Translations under genes and position numbers: made by a program
Notes under the pieces: model-generated
What the model was told of the DNA's origin: nothing
What the model saw: only the letters and a program-made list of their open reading frames with translations
The model's database searches: none
Origin: Oxalobacteraceae bacterium
GTDB lineage: Bacteria; Pseudomonadota; Gammaproteobacteria; Burkholderiales; Burkholderiaceae_D
NCBI GenBank assembly: GCA_027485535.1
Contig: JAIXQV010000072.1
Span: 1-11,787 of the forward strand
Length of the DNA stretch: 11,787 nucleotides
Reading direction: 5' to 3'
Shown: piece by piece, positions 1-7,385 of the stretch
Numbering within the stretch: position 1 is the first letter of the stretch
How the letters are laid out: every line of letters begins with the position of its first letter

Positions 1-2
1 TC

Positions 3-470
3 TACACGCTGCGCGTGATTGCCGGTGCTGCAGCACTTAGTATTTCGCTCTCATTTTGGTTACTGGCTTTTTCTGCGTTCTTCTTTCTATCTTTAGCTTT
101 CGTCAAACGCTACGCCGAGCTGGATTTACAGTCGAAGTCAGGTAGCGAACGGGCGCATGGGCGTGGTTACTTGACCTCGGATGCTTCGCTGGTACAAATG
201 CTGGGCATCATGTCCGGCTACGCTTCTGTGCTGGTGTTGGCGCTCTATCTGAATAGTGAAGCAGTGGTGCGCTTGTATCGGTCACCGGAGTTGATTTGGG
301 CGGCAGTGCCGGTGCTGCTGTACTGGATCAGCCGTATCTGGATGAAAGCCCATCGTGGCGAGATGCATGATGACCCCTTGGTGTTCGCGCTGCGTGACCG
401 TGTTGGTCTGATCGCTGGCGTTATCTTCTTCGGCGTTTTGCTGGCCGGCTCACGGGGATGGACATGGTAG
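3..470 (+). CDS. UbiA-family polyprenyl-phosphate phosphoribosyltransferase-like protein, C-terminal part
   Basis: The gene enters from the left edge, so only about 155 C-terminal residues are visible; bases 3-5 are the first complete codon. The frame has several hydrophobic helices (around residues 8-35, 65-85, 95-110 and 135-150 of the visible part) and the motif KRYAEL followed by a GRGYL-type loop. These are characteristic of the UbiA subgroup that includes decaprenyl-phosphate phosphoribosyltransferase (DPPR synthase, Rv3806c type). That enzyme joins PRPP to a polyprenyl phosphate at the inner membrane, the first step toward polyprenyl-phosphoryl-arabinose. The gene overlaps the next one, a DprE1-type oxidase, by 13 bases, which supports this role over ubiquinone or heme prenylation. 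In related proteobacterial proteins a HAD phosphatase domain is often fused N-terminally; whether it is here cannot be seen. Confidence 0.85.
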   Translation, partial: YTLRVIAGAAALSISLSFWLLAFSAFFFLSLAFVKRYAELDLQSKSGSERAHGRGYLTSDASLVQMLGIMSGYASVLVLALYLNSEAVVRLYRSPELIWAAVPVLLYWISRIWMKAHRGEMHDDPLVFALRDRVGLIAGVIFFGVLLAGSRGWTW

Positions 471-1750
471 CGGTCGGTTCCTGGGGACGACTAGGCAATT
501 CCGATCACCGCATGCAAGCACTCGCTGATAGGACCCGAATCTCAGCAGATATCACCGGCCAGCACCAAGGTCTCGCATTTGGAATGGGGCGCAGCTATGG
601 TGATGTCTGTCTAAACCCTGGCGGTACTTTATGGGATTTGCGATCACTCGATCGCTTCATTGCATTTGATGAGCAAACAGGTCGTTTGCGCTGTGAGTCA
701 GGGACATTGCTGCGCGAGATTCAGCGCTTCGGTGTGCCCCGGGGCTGGATGCTACCGGTGGTGCCCGGCACGCAATATGTCACAGTTGGTGGCGCCATCG
801 CCAACGATATACACGGCAAAAATCATCACGGCTATGGCTGCTTTGGTGATCATGTCACACAGCTCACGCTTGCACGCACCTCCGGCGAAATACTCAACTG
901 CGTGCCCGGCGATACCATGTTCGCAGCGACAGTCGGCGGGCTTGGCCTGACCGGCGTGATCACCGAGGCCGAGCTACAGCTACGTCGTGTACCTGGTCCC
1001 TGGCTGGATGTTGAAACACTGCCTTATGAAGACCTGCAAGAATTCTTTGCGCTAGCAGATGCCTCGGAAGCCGATTGGGAACATACTGTTTCGTGGATTG
1101 ATTGCTTACACCCCTCAGGGCGCGGTATCTTCATGCGTGCCAATTCAGTCGCCGCAGATCAGCCCGAGCCACCGCCGCGCGCTGATTTGCGCTTCCCCTT
1201 CGTGCCGCCGATTTCACTGGTGAACCGGCTTTCGCTGCGACCGTTCAACGCGATGTACTATCACCTGAAAAAAACACAGACCCGACGTCTGCAGCACTAT
1301 GCGCAGTTTTTTCATCCCTTGGATCGTATACAAGACTGGAACCGTCTATACGGGCCCCAAGGTTTCTATCAGTACCAATGTGTTTTGCCGCGTGAGGTAG
1401 GTGCAGCAGGTGTACAAGCCCTATTGAAGACTATCTCGAGCGCTGGTATGGGTTCTTTTCTCGCGGTACTCAAAACCTTTGGTCAGAACGAATCTGTTGG
1501 CATGTTGAGCTTTGCCCGACCCGGTGTCACCTTGGCGTTAGACTTCCCGAATGCAGGTGCGGCTACGTTGGCGTTGTTTGATCGGCTCGACGCGATTGTG
1601 ATGCAGGCGGGTGGTCGTCTGTATGCTGCCAAAGATGCGCGTATGCCGCGTACCTTGTTTGAGGCGGGATACCCACGATTGAAAGATTTTCTGCCACTGC
1701 GAGATGCGGGCATAAGCTCGGCGATGTCGCGCCGTTTGTTGGGGAGTTAA
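458..1750 (+). CDS. dprE1: DprE1-like FAD-dependent polyprenylphosphoryl-ribose 2'-oxidase
   Basis: A 430-residue flavoprotein of the vanillyl-alcohol-oxidase (FAD_binding_4 plus ALO-type C-terminal) fold. In mycobacteria DprE1 oxidises the 2'-OH of decaprenylphosphoryl-ribose to the keto intermediate. Residues 40-50 give the GRSYGD pyrophosphate loop. Residues 97-124 hold PVVPGTQYVTVGGAIANDIH and then GKNHH, the DprE1 signature around the FAD (H119-H124). K392 lies in AAKDAR, matching the active-site lysine of the mycobacterial enzyme, and a C-terminal YPRLKDF segment follows. The position matching mycobacterial Cys387, the target of benzothiazinones, appears to be Ala360 (TLALDFP). The length is close to that of DprE1. 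The start overlaps the upstream UbiA gene; ATG 464 is an alternative, better spaced from the purine-rich ACGGGGA. The DprE2-type gene begins one base after the stop, so the pair is surely co-translated. Confidence 0.92.
   Translation: MDMVAVGSWGRLGNSDHRMQALADRTRISADITGQHQGLAFGMGRSYGDVCLNPGGTLWDLRSLDRFIAFDEQTGRLRCESGTLLREIQRFGVPRGWMLPVVPGTQYVTVGGAIANDIHGKNHHGYGCFGDHVTQLTLARTSGEILNCVPGDTMFAATVGGLGLTGVITEAELQLRRVPGPWLDVETLPYEDLQEFFALADASEADWEHTVSWIDCLHPSGRGIFMRANSVAADQPEPPPRADLRFPFVPPISLVNRLSLRPFNAMYYHLKKTQTRRLQHYAQFFHPLDRIQDWNRLYGPQGFYQYQCVLPREVGAAGVQALLKTISSAGMGSFLAVLKTFGQNESVGMLSFARPGVTLALDFPNAGAATLALFDRLDAIVMQAGGRLYAAKDARMPRTLFEAGYPRLKDFLPLRDAGISSAMSRRLLGS
1741..1746 (+). promoter_or_regulatory. 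Ribosome binding site supporting a TTG start
   Basis: GGGGAG lies within the last codons of the dprE1-like gene, five bases before TTG 1752. It is the main reason for accepting TTG as the start of the short-chain reductase. No ATG or GTG lies near enough in frame to preserve the Rossmann motif that begins only about six residues in. Confidence 0.6.
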
Positions 1751-1751
1751 G

Positions 1752-2489
1752 TTGAGAAAAAAGCGGATCGTCATTATTGGTGCTAGTTCAGCGATCGCTG
1801 AGCATTGCGCACGGCTATGGGCGTGCGAGGCAGCTGATTTCCTGCTGGTCGGGCGTGATCTGTCGCGCGTTCAGCGCGTCGCTGATGATCTGCGGGTTCG
1901 AAGCCCGCAGTCCGATATACAAACCGTCCAGATTGATTTTCTCGATGCCGACGCAATTGCTGCGCTCGCGCAGCAGGCCGCACAATCAGTGATCGATATT
2001 GTTTTGATTGCGCACGGTGATCTACCCGTGCAGCAAAGCTGCGAGCAGGATATTCACATGGCGCAGGCCGCTTTGCAGATTAATGGTCTTTCGCCAGTCT
2101 TGTTTGCCGAAGCTTTCGCTAAGCAACTTGCGCAGCAAGGTCGTGGAACGCTCGCATTGATTGGTTCAGTCGCGGGAGATCGTGGCCGCAAAGCGAATTA
2201 TGTTTACGGCGCTGGCAAGGGTATGGTCGAGCGCTACGCGCAGGGCATGCAGCATCGCTTTGCAGGTAGCGCTATCAACATTATTCTGATCAAGCCGGGG
2301 CCGACGGCAACACCGATGACAGCGCATTTGTCTTCTCGTGGTCTAGCTCCGGTTGATCAGGTAGCGCAGGCAATCGTCAAGGCGATTGAAGCCGGTAAGC
2401 CGGTGGCGTATGTCCCTGCAAAATGGCAGTTGATTATGCTAGTCGTTCAGCACCTGCCGCGCTGGATTTTTCATAAGCTGAATATTTGA
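1752..2489 (+). CDS. dprE2: DprE2-like short-chain dehydrogenase/reductase
   Basis: A 245-residue classical SDR. The N-terminal beta strand and nucleotide loop read IVIIGASSAIAEH, the altered GxxxGxG form typical of DprE2-type proteins. The catalytic set is present: S139 in the IGSVAG segment, then Y152 and K156 in YGAGK. In mycobacteria DprE2 reduces decaprenylphosphoryl-2-keto-ribose with NAD(P)H to decaprenylphosphoryl-arabinose, completing the DprE1/DprE2 epimerisation; the adjacent DprE1-like gene makes that role likely here. Hydrophobic residues near the C-terminus (about 220-240) may hold it at the membrane near its lipid substrate, as the membrane-associated DprE pair would need. It starts at TTG with a good Shine-Dalgarno. 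The stop TGA abuts the next ATG (TGAATG), a translational-coupling junction. The alternative is a general SDR of unknown substrate, but the context argues against it. Confidence 0.87.
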   Translation: MRKKRIVIIGASSAIAEHCARLWACEAADFLLVGRDLSRVQRVADDLRVRSPQSDIQTVQIDFLDADAIAALAQQAAQSVIDIVLIAHGDLPVQQSCEQDIHMAQAALQINGLSPVLFAEAFAKQLAQQGRGTLALIGSVAGDRGRKANYVYGAGKGMVERYAQGMQHRFAGSAINIILIKPGPTATPMTAHLSSRGLAPVDQVAQAIVKAIEAGKPVAYVPAKWQLIMLVVQHLPRWIFHKLNI

Positions 2490-3440
2490 ATGACTAACGT
2501 GAATGATTCGCAGACAGTTATTCTGCCTGGTGGTGCTGGCCTGGTCGGCCAGAATTTAATCGTCAGACTAAAGGCACGCGGTTACCGCAACATCATCGTG
2601 ATAGACAAGCATCGCGCCAATCTTGCGGTAGTGCGATCACTGCATCCCGAGATCACTGCCGAGTACGCTGATCTGGCCGAACGTGGCGAATGGGAGCGAC
2701 ACTTTACGCAAGCGGCGACCGTAGTCATGCTACAGGCGCAAATTGGCGGTAATGACTATGTTGATTTTGAGCGCAACAATCTGATAGCTACCCGCCACCT
2801 GCTTGATGTCATCAAGAACACGCACGGCATGCAGCTGGTGCATATCAGCTCATCGGTCGTGACCTCAGTCGCTGATGACTTTTATACCAACACCAAAAAA
2901 GCGCAGGAGCAGATGGTGCTGGAGAGCGGTATCCAGTGCCCGATACTACGTCCGACGCTGATGTTTGGCTGGTTTGATCGCAAACATTTGGGCTGGCTGT
3001 CGCGCTTCATGAAAAAAGTACCGGTATTTCCGGTACCCGGCGATGGGCGCTATCTGCGGCAGCCGCTGTATGTTGGTGATTTCTGTCAGATCATTATCAG
3101 CTGTATCGAGCAGCGCGTGACCGAGGGTATATTCAATATCTCGGGCCATGAAAGCCTTGACTATATCGACATCATTCGCGAGATCAAGCGCGTCACCAAT
3201 GCCGGCGCGTTGATCATGAAGATTCCCTATAGTCTGTTTTATGCCTTGCTCTGGCTGTGGGGCCAATTCGATCGTAATCCGCCGTTCACTACGCAGCAGT
3301 TAGCTGCGCTCGTTGCCAAGGATGAGTTCGAGGTCATCGACTGGCCGTCGATCTTTGGCGTGAGCTCGACCAGATTTTCTGATGCGATTAACGAGACATT
3401 TTGTGACCCACGCTATAGCTCAGTGGTGCTGGAGTTTTAA
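2490..3440 (+). CDS. NAD-dependent epimerase/dehydratase family protein (extended SDR)
   Basis: A 316-residue extended SDR. The N-terminus has the GGAGLVGQNL nucleotide loop (GxxGxxG) on the first beta strand. A catalytic serine lies in HISSS (residues 118-122), with Y132 and K136 in YTNTK. This family usually acts on nucleotide sugars (epimerases, dehydratases, reductases). The substrate cannot be read from sequence; the C-terminal half, which sets specificity, is not one I recognise. ATG follows the DprE2-like stop directly and has no clear Shine-Dalgarno of its own, so translation probably depends on ribosomes finishing the upstream gene. The fixed position inside the polyprenyl-sugar cassette suggests it prepares or modifies a sugar or lipid-linked sugar for the same glycan. 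The products of the neighbouring DprE pair do not need another epimerase, so its job is an open question. Confidence 0.85.
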   Translation: MTNVNDSQTVILPGGAGLVGQNLIVRLKARGYRNIIVIDKHRANLAVVRSLHPEITAEYADLAERGEWERHFTQAATVVMLQAQIGGNDYVDFERNNLIATRHLLDVIKNTHGMQLVHISSSVVTSVADDFYTNTKKAQEQMVLESGIQCPILRPTLMFGWFDRKHLGWLSRFMKKVPVFPVPGDGRYLRQPLYVGDFCQIIISCIEQRVTEGIFNISGHESLDYIDIIREIKRVTNAGALIMKIPYSLFYALLWLWGQFDRNPPFTTQQLAALVAKDEFEVIDWPSIFGVSSTRFSDAINETFCDPRYSSVVLEF

Positions 3441-3442
3441 GT

Positions 3443-4759
3443 ATGACGCCTGACAATTCGAGTGGGCAGCGAATCGCCGTGCTGGGTGCCGGCCCCATGG
3501 GCTTGGCCGTTGCGTACCAATTGGCGCGCGACGGGCATCGTCCGGTGGTGTTTGAAGCCGATGATCGTGTTGGTGGTATGACGGCCTGCTTCGACTTCAA
3601 CGGGCTACAGATCGAGCGTTATTATCATTTTCATTGCACCTCGGATCACGCCTTTTTACAAATACTCGATGAGCTTGGTATTGCCAACAAGATGCGCTGG
3701 GTCGAGACAAAAATGGGTTACTGGTACCAGCGCCGCCTGCAGCCATGGGGTAACCCTTTCGCCTTGCTTGGATTCCGCGGCTTGTCATTCGTGGCCAAAT
3801 TTCGCTATGGCTTGCATGCATTCCTGAGTACCAAGCGCACCAACTGGCGGCCGTTAGATCATGTGGAAGCAAGTGCCTGGATCAAGCGCTGGGTTGGTCA
3901 TGAAGCATGGGAGGTGCTGTGGCGACGACTGTTTGACTACAAGTTCTACGACTACGCTAACAACCTTTCAGCAGCCTGGATTTGGAGTCGCATCCGCCGT
4001 ATCGGACGCTCGCGCTATGACCTGTTTCGCGAGAAGCTTGGCTATCTGGAGGGTGGATCCAGCACTTTGCTGAATGCGATGAAGGCAGATATTGAGCGGC
4101 ACGGTGGCGAAATTCGGCTGCGCTCGCCAGCGCGTCGCGTCTGCGTCGCTGAGGGCGGTGTCACCGGTGTTGAGACGGCATCGGGTACCGATGCATTTGA
4201 CAAGGTGATTAGTACGGTACCGCTACCTTTTGTGACGCGCCTGATCCCCGACCTGCCCGCGGAAGTGGCGCAGATATTCAATGCCATGCGAAACATTGCG
4301 GTGGTTTGCGTCATCGCCAAACTGCGCCAGCGTCTGACCGAAAACTTCTGGCTGAATGTGAATGATCCTGAGATGGATATTCCGGGGCTAGTCGAGTACT
4401 CGAACCTGCGCCCACTCGATCATGCCATTGTCTATGTGCCGTTTTACATGCCCGGCGAGCATCCTAAATATGCCGAACCAGACGAAGTTTTCATCGACAA
4501 GGTGAAGCGCTACCTGCAAACCATTAATCCTGCGCTACAGGACGAGGACTTTATTGATATCCGTGCCAGTCGCTACCGTCATGCACAGCCGATCTGCGAG
4601 CCCGGCTATCTTGATCGCTTGCCGCCAGTCGCCTTACCTGTGCGTGGGCTTTGGGTGGCGGATACCTCCTATTACTATCCGGAAGATCGCGGCATCTCAG
4701 AAAGCATCGGCTTTGGTCGCCAAATGGCACGCGATGCCATACGAGGCGAGGCATCATGA
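3443..4759 (+). CDS. FAD/NAD(P)-dependent oxidoreductase, amine oxidase/UDP-galactopyranose-mutase-like
   Basis: A 438-residue flavoprotein. Residues 11-40 form the dinucleotide-binding fold (VLGAGPMGLAV, then an acidic residue ending strand 2 in VVFEAD) followed by the RVGGM segment typical of the COG1232/amine-oxidase family. Residues 200-215 carry YLEGGSSTLLNAM, matching the conserved glycine-rich substrate-domain segment. The C-terminal LWVADTSYYYPEDRGISESI segment is the FAD-closing motif. Relatives include protoporphyrinogen oxidase, phytoene desaturase and UDP-galactopyranose mutase. Within sugar clusters such proteins are usually annotated only generically; a mutase- or dehydrogenase-like action on a sugar is inference. 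GGAG at 3431-3434 lies eight bases before ATG 3443. The 3' end overlaps the GtrA-family start as ATGATG/TGA, a coupling junction. Confidence 0.85.
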   Translation: MTPDNSSGQRIAVLGAGPMGLAVAYQLARDGHRPVVFEADDRVGGMTACFDFNGLQIERYYHFHCTSDHAFLQILDELGIANKMRWVETKMGYWYQRRLQPWGNPFALLGFRGLSFVAKFRYGLHAFLSTKRTNWRPLDHVEASAWIKRWVGHEAWEVLWRRLFDYKFYDYANNLSAAWIWSRIRRIGRSRYDLFREKLGYLEGGSSTLLNAMKADIERHGGEIRLRSPARRVCVAEGGVTGVETASGTDAFDKVISTVPLPFVTRLIPDLPAEVAQIFNAMRNIAVVCVIAKLRQRLTENFWLNVNDPEMDIPGLVEYSNLRPLDHAIVYVPFYMPGEHPKYAEPDEVFIDKVKRYLQTINPALQDEDFIDIRASRYRHAQPICEPGYLDRLPPVALPVRGLWVADTSYYYPEDRGISESIGFGRQMARDAIRGEAS

Positions 4760-5154
4760 TGCGCAGCTTCATGAACCGTCAGTTTCTCGGCTTCTTGCTC
4801 ACAGGTGGGCTAGCAGCCGCAGTTAACTTTGGATCGCGGATTCTTTACAACCGGTGGTTAGATTTTTCCAGCGCGGTGGTGCTGGCTTATCTCACCGGCA
4901 TGGTGACCGCTTTCATTCTGGCGCGTAGCTTCGTCTTCACGCAAAGTAGCCAATCGGTTCAACGTAGCGCTATGTTCTTTGTATTAGTCAATGGCGTTGC
5001 AGTACTGCAGACGTGGGCAATCAGTATGGCGCTGTACTACCTACTGCCGATCGCGGGTGTCACGCAATGGGTGCCGGAAATCGCGCATGCCGTTGGTGTC
5101 GCGGTACCTGTATTCACCAGCTACCTCGGGCACAAGAAGTTTTCCTTCAGATGA
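4756..5154 (+). CDS. GtrA-family membrane protein
   Basis: A 132-residue protein with four predicted transmembrane helices: about residues 8-28, 35-58, 70-93 and 104-124. The family traits are the opening FLGFLLTGGLAAAVNF, the RSFVF segment after helix 2 and the basic end GHKKFSFR. GtrA proteins are thought to help flip or move polyprenyl-linked sugars across the inner membrane, as in O-antigen glucosylation, and some act with a GT-C glycosyltransferase. The frame is open further upstream, but ATG 4756 overlaps the preceding stop as ATGA and follows GAGGCGAGG, so the shorter start fits the family length. ATG 4759 is equally possible. It is the last gene of the + strand cassette. Its 3' end overlaps the convergent GT39 gene by eight bases, and the two products are likely partners. 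Confidence 0.88.
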   Translation: MMRSFMNRQFLGFLLTGGLAAAVNFGSRILYNRWLDFSSAVVLAYLTGMVTAFILARSFVFTQSSQSVQRSAMFFVLVNGVAVLQTWAISMALYYLLPIAGVTQWVPEIAHAVGVAVPVFTSYLGHKKFSFR

Positions 5155-6676
5155 AATCGTACATCTCCAAGAAGCGGCAACCGTAAAGCGGTAGCCAGCT
5201 CGGCACGTTGTAAAAGCGAGCAGCGATTTCACTGAGCACTTGGGCACGATAAGGCGCGAATCGGAAGCCCTCTCCATCTGCCACCCAGAAGCGTGCGCCG
5301 TCAATCATGCGCTCTTGCACAGTAAGCTGCGCGAAAAATCCCTGCCATGCTGCTGCGTCGATAGGTCGGGTGCTAGCGATGCGGATATTTTTTCCATCAA
5401 GCTTGTGGAAATCCGTGATCGGGTCATCAAACCTTGCATGAAAGCTTCCAAACCCAAATACGGGTATGTAAGTTTGTGCGTGATACGCCAGCAGCGATGA
5501 CTGGCTGTACGAGGGAGTCATCAGCGTCGTATCAGAAGGTATATCTTTTTTCAAGGCGAGCACAACTTCTTTACCTTCGCGGTTCACTACGATATCGGTA
5601 TGCAGTCGAAGTGACTTGAAAACCTCCACCGGTAGATGCGCTAGGCTAAGCACCAGCAGCAGGTGGGGCAGCCCAAGCCAAAGAGCCCATTGTCTATGGC
5701 GTTGCAGTGTTTCATCGCTTAGGTGAACGGCAGCAAACAAAAAAATAAACGGAACGAAGGCAAGCAGCCAATGTAATCCAATTTCTTTATAAAACGAAAG
5801 TAACAGAAACAGGCTGAATGGCACGATAAACAACGCGGCGATGGTGCGCGTCGTCTTTTCGCCGGATGCTCCCTGATCAGGCGCTTTGCCTGCTCGCACA
5901 CTTCGCCATAAAGCAATCGCTGTCCATGGTGTGATGAGATAGGCCAGCATCAGAAAATACTGCGCAACCTGCAAAAAAGAAAAATGCGCGTCTTGATTGC
6001 GATTGAGCAGGTTGAACAGAATATTGTTCCAGCAGTGACTGGCGTTCCATGCCAGATTCAGCAACATAAAGGGTAGTGCGCAGACTGCCACCAGCAAAAC
6101 CCGAGCGATGCCCCCTCGCCGTGGCAGCAAATAAATCGCATAGGTGATGGCAAGCAGGCCAGCAAAGTATTTGGACAGTAGCGCTAGCCCGAGCAGAACA
6201 CCACTTGCGGCATACCAGCGCCATTTGTTTTCTTGCTCAGCGCGTACGAAGGCATAGCCAGAAAAAAACAGAAACAGGATCAGCGGCGTATCCGTCGTGA
6301 TCAAATTAAAAGCCCAGGTAAAGGGCAATGCCAGAAACAGACTACCGAGTAGCCAGCGTCGCTCGGACTGTTCGGGCAGCAGTCTGTTGAACAGATCCAT
6401 CATGCCGAATGTGATGGCGATCCATAGCAACACAGCGGGCAGCCGCAGCACTAACGGGTGTGACGACACTTGCTGCAGACCCCAAAGCCACCAACCCACC
6501 ATCGGTGGGTGATCGTAAAATCCGCCCCAATCGGGATGCTTGCCCCACTGGTAAAAATACGCTTCGTCGCCGATAAACGGAAAGGCTACCGCCAGCCAGA
6601 GCTTGAGTGCTGTACTGATGGCAAGCGATAACAGGAAAACCTGTTTCGGCCTAGAGAACGATGCGGTTGGCGACAC
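5147..6676 (-). CDS. ArnT/PMT-like GT39 family membrane glycosyltransferase
   Basis: A 509-residue inner-membrane GT-C glycosyltransferase (PMT_2 family). The first periplasmic loop after helix 1 carries the catalytic acidic pair in FIGDEAY (D37, E38), followed by YDHPPM at residues 54-59, the family hallmark. About ten or eleven hydrophobic helices follow up to residue 350, and a soluble domain of about 150 residues closes the protein. Such enzymes use polyprenyl-phosphate sugars as donors and glycosylate lipid A, glycans or proteins on the periplasmic side. Beside a DprE1/DprE2 and GtrA set, polyprenyl-phosphoryl-arabinofuranose or a derivative is the obvious donor; the acceptor is unknown. 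The start is GTG 6676, chosen as the farthest start that keeps the short basic segment before helix 1; no convincing Shine-Dalgarno is seen. It has its own transcript, opposite in direction to the cassette. Confidence 0.88.
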   Translation of the reverse strand: MSPTASFSRPKQVFLLSLAISTALKLWLAVAFPFIGDEAYFYQWGKHPDWGGFYDHPPMVGWWLWGLQQVSSHPLVLRLPAVLLWIAITFGMMDLFNRLLPEQSERRWLLGSLFLALPFTWAFNLITTDTPLILFLFFSGYAFVRAEQENKWRWYAASGVLLGLALLSKYFAGLLAITYAIYLLPRRGGIARVLLVAVCALPFMLLNLAWNASHCWNNILFNLLNRNQDAHFSFLQVAQYFLMLAYLITPWTAIALWRSVRAGKAPDQGASGEKTTRTIAALFIVPFSLFLLLSFYKEIGLHWLLAFVPFIFLFAAVHLSDETLQRHRQWALWLGLPHLLLVLSLAHLPVEVFKSLRLHTDIVVNREGKEVVLALKKDIPSDTTLMTPSYSQSSLLAYHAQTYIPVFGFGSFHARFDDPITDFHKLDGKNIRIASTRPIDAAAWQGFFAQLTVQERMIDGARFWVADGEGFRFAPYRAQVLSEIAARFYNVPSWLPLYGCRFLEMYDFI

Positions 6677-6828
6677 AGTGAGGGATTATGGTAAAAAGCT
6701 AAGTGTTTCAGGGAAATATCGCGCGTCAGATGCTGCCGAGTAGCGTAGCTGAGGGCCCTGATTATAAGTGGTACCGTGCGGCGCGAAAATTGGCCTTTCT
6801 AAAAATAATCAAACGACTACTTTGAACA
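6677..6828. other. Divergent intergenic region
   Basis: These 152 bases separate the GT39 gene (leftward) from a secreted-protein gene (rightward), so both promoters should lie here. The part nearest the rightward gene is AT-rich (a run around 6800-6815), but I could not pick a -35/-10 pair with good spacing on either strand, and no strong hairpin or repeat is visible. Confidence 0.5.
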
Positions 6829-7359
6829 ATGATGATAGACAGTCTTTTTCGGCGATTGACGCGCATGCTGCTGCTATTGACGCTGCTGATCCCGTCTTTT
6901 TCTATGGCCGCAGATTATTGGACCGATGGATTTTCACTTAGCCGCGAAAAGGGTGATCGCAACGCGCTGATTTTTTCGCCTTATACGGTCCATTTCAGCC
7001 CGAGCTCAGAGCATCAACACGTTTGGCTGGTGGGTCTGGAACGAGAGCGTGAGAACGGACTAGTGGCCGGTGCTGCGTTTTTTACTAATTCCTTTGGTCA
7101 GCCCTCGCTGTACTACTACCCGTGGGGCGCGGTGTACCGCGGCTTGGCTGGCAATCCACAACTCTATGCCAAGCTAACCGCTGGCCTGCTCTACGGCTAT
7201 ACAGGTAAATACGAGAACAAGGTGCCGTTCAATTACAGCGGATTTTCCCCGGGCATCGTGCCTGCGCTTGGCTGGGATCTGGGCGATGGGTTCGAAGTGC
7301 AAGCCAATATGCTCGGATTTGCCGGATTGATGGTGCAGCTATCGCTGCCACTCAAGTGA
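6829..7359 (+). CDS. Secreted outer-membrane beta-barrel-like protein of unknown function
   Basis: A 176-residue protein with a clear signal peptide: basic n-region RRLTR, hydrophobic stretch at residues 12-24, and likely cleavage after SMA (about residue 27). The mature part alternates polar and aromatic residues in short strands, with many Gly, Tyr and Phe (for example FGQPSLYYYPWGAVYRG and PALGWDLGDG), and ends in a hydrophobic strand. This suggests a small outer-membrane barrel of about eight strands, comparable in size to PagP. Related proteins in proteobacteria are, as I recall, often mislabelled as glycerol-3-phosphate transporters; nothing here supports transport of that kind. ATG 6829 is used because it keeps the arginines of the n-region; ATG 6832 and 6865 are alternatives, and no Shine-Dalgarno is obvious. 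A second secreted-protein gene follows 26 bases downstream. Confidence 0.75.
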   Translation: MMIDSLFRRLTRMLLLLTLLIPSFSMAADYWTDGFSLSREKGDRNALIFSPYTVHFSPSSEHQHVWLVGLERERENGLVAGAAFFTNSFGQPSLYYYPWGAVYRGLAGNPQLYAKLTAGLLYGYTGKYENKVPFNYSGFSPGIVPALGWDLGDGFEVQANMLGFAGLMVQLSLPLK

Positions 7360-7385
7360 TAGATTGCGGTCTCTCTATCCGCAAC

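Noticed and set aside
4651..4755. Upstream extension of the GtrA-family frame into the flavoprotein gene
   Set aside because: The extension is Arg/His-rich, lies wholly within the preceding gene and is not part of the family. ATG 4756 has an overlap junction and a ribosome binding site.
7356..7385. GTG 7356 as start of the surface-adhesin E-like gene, overlapping the upstream stop
   Set aside because: It would put ten polar residues ahead of a good signal peptide. ATG 7386 gives a normal signal peptide.
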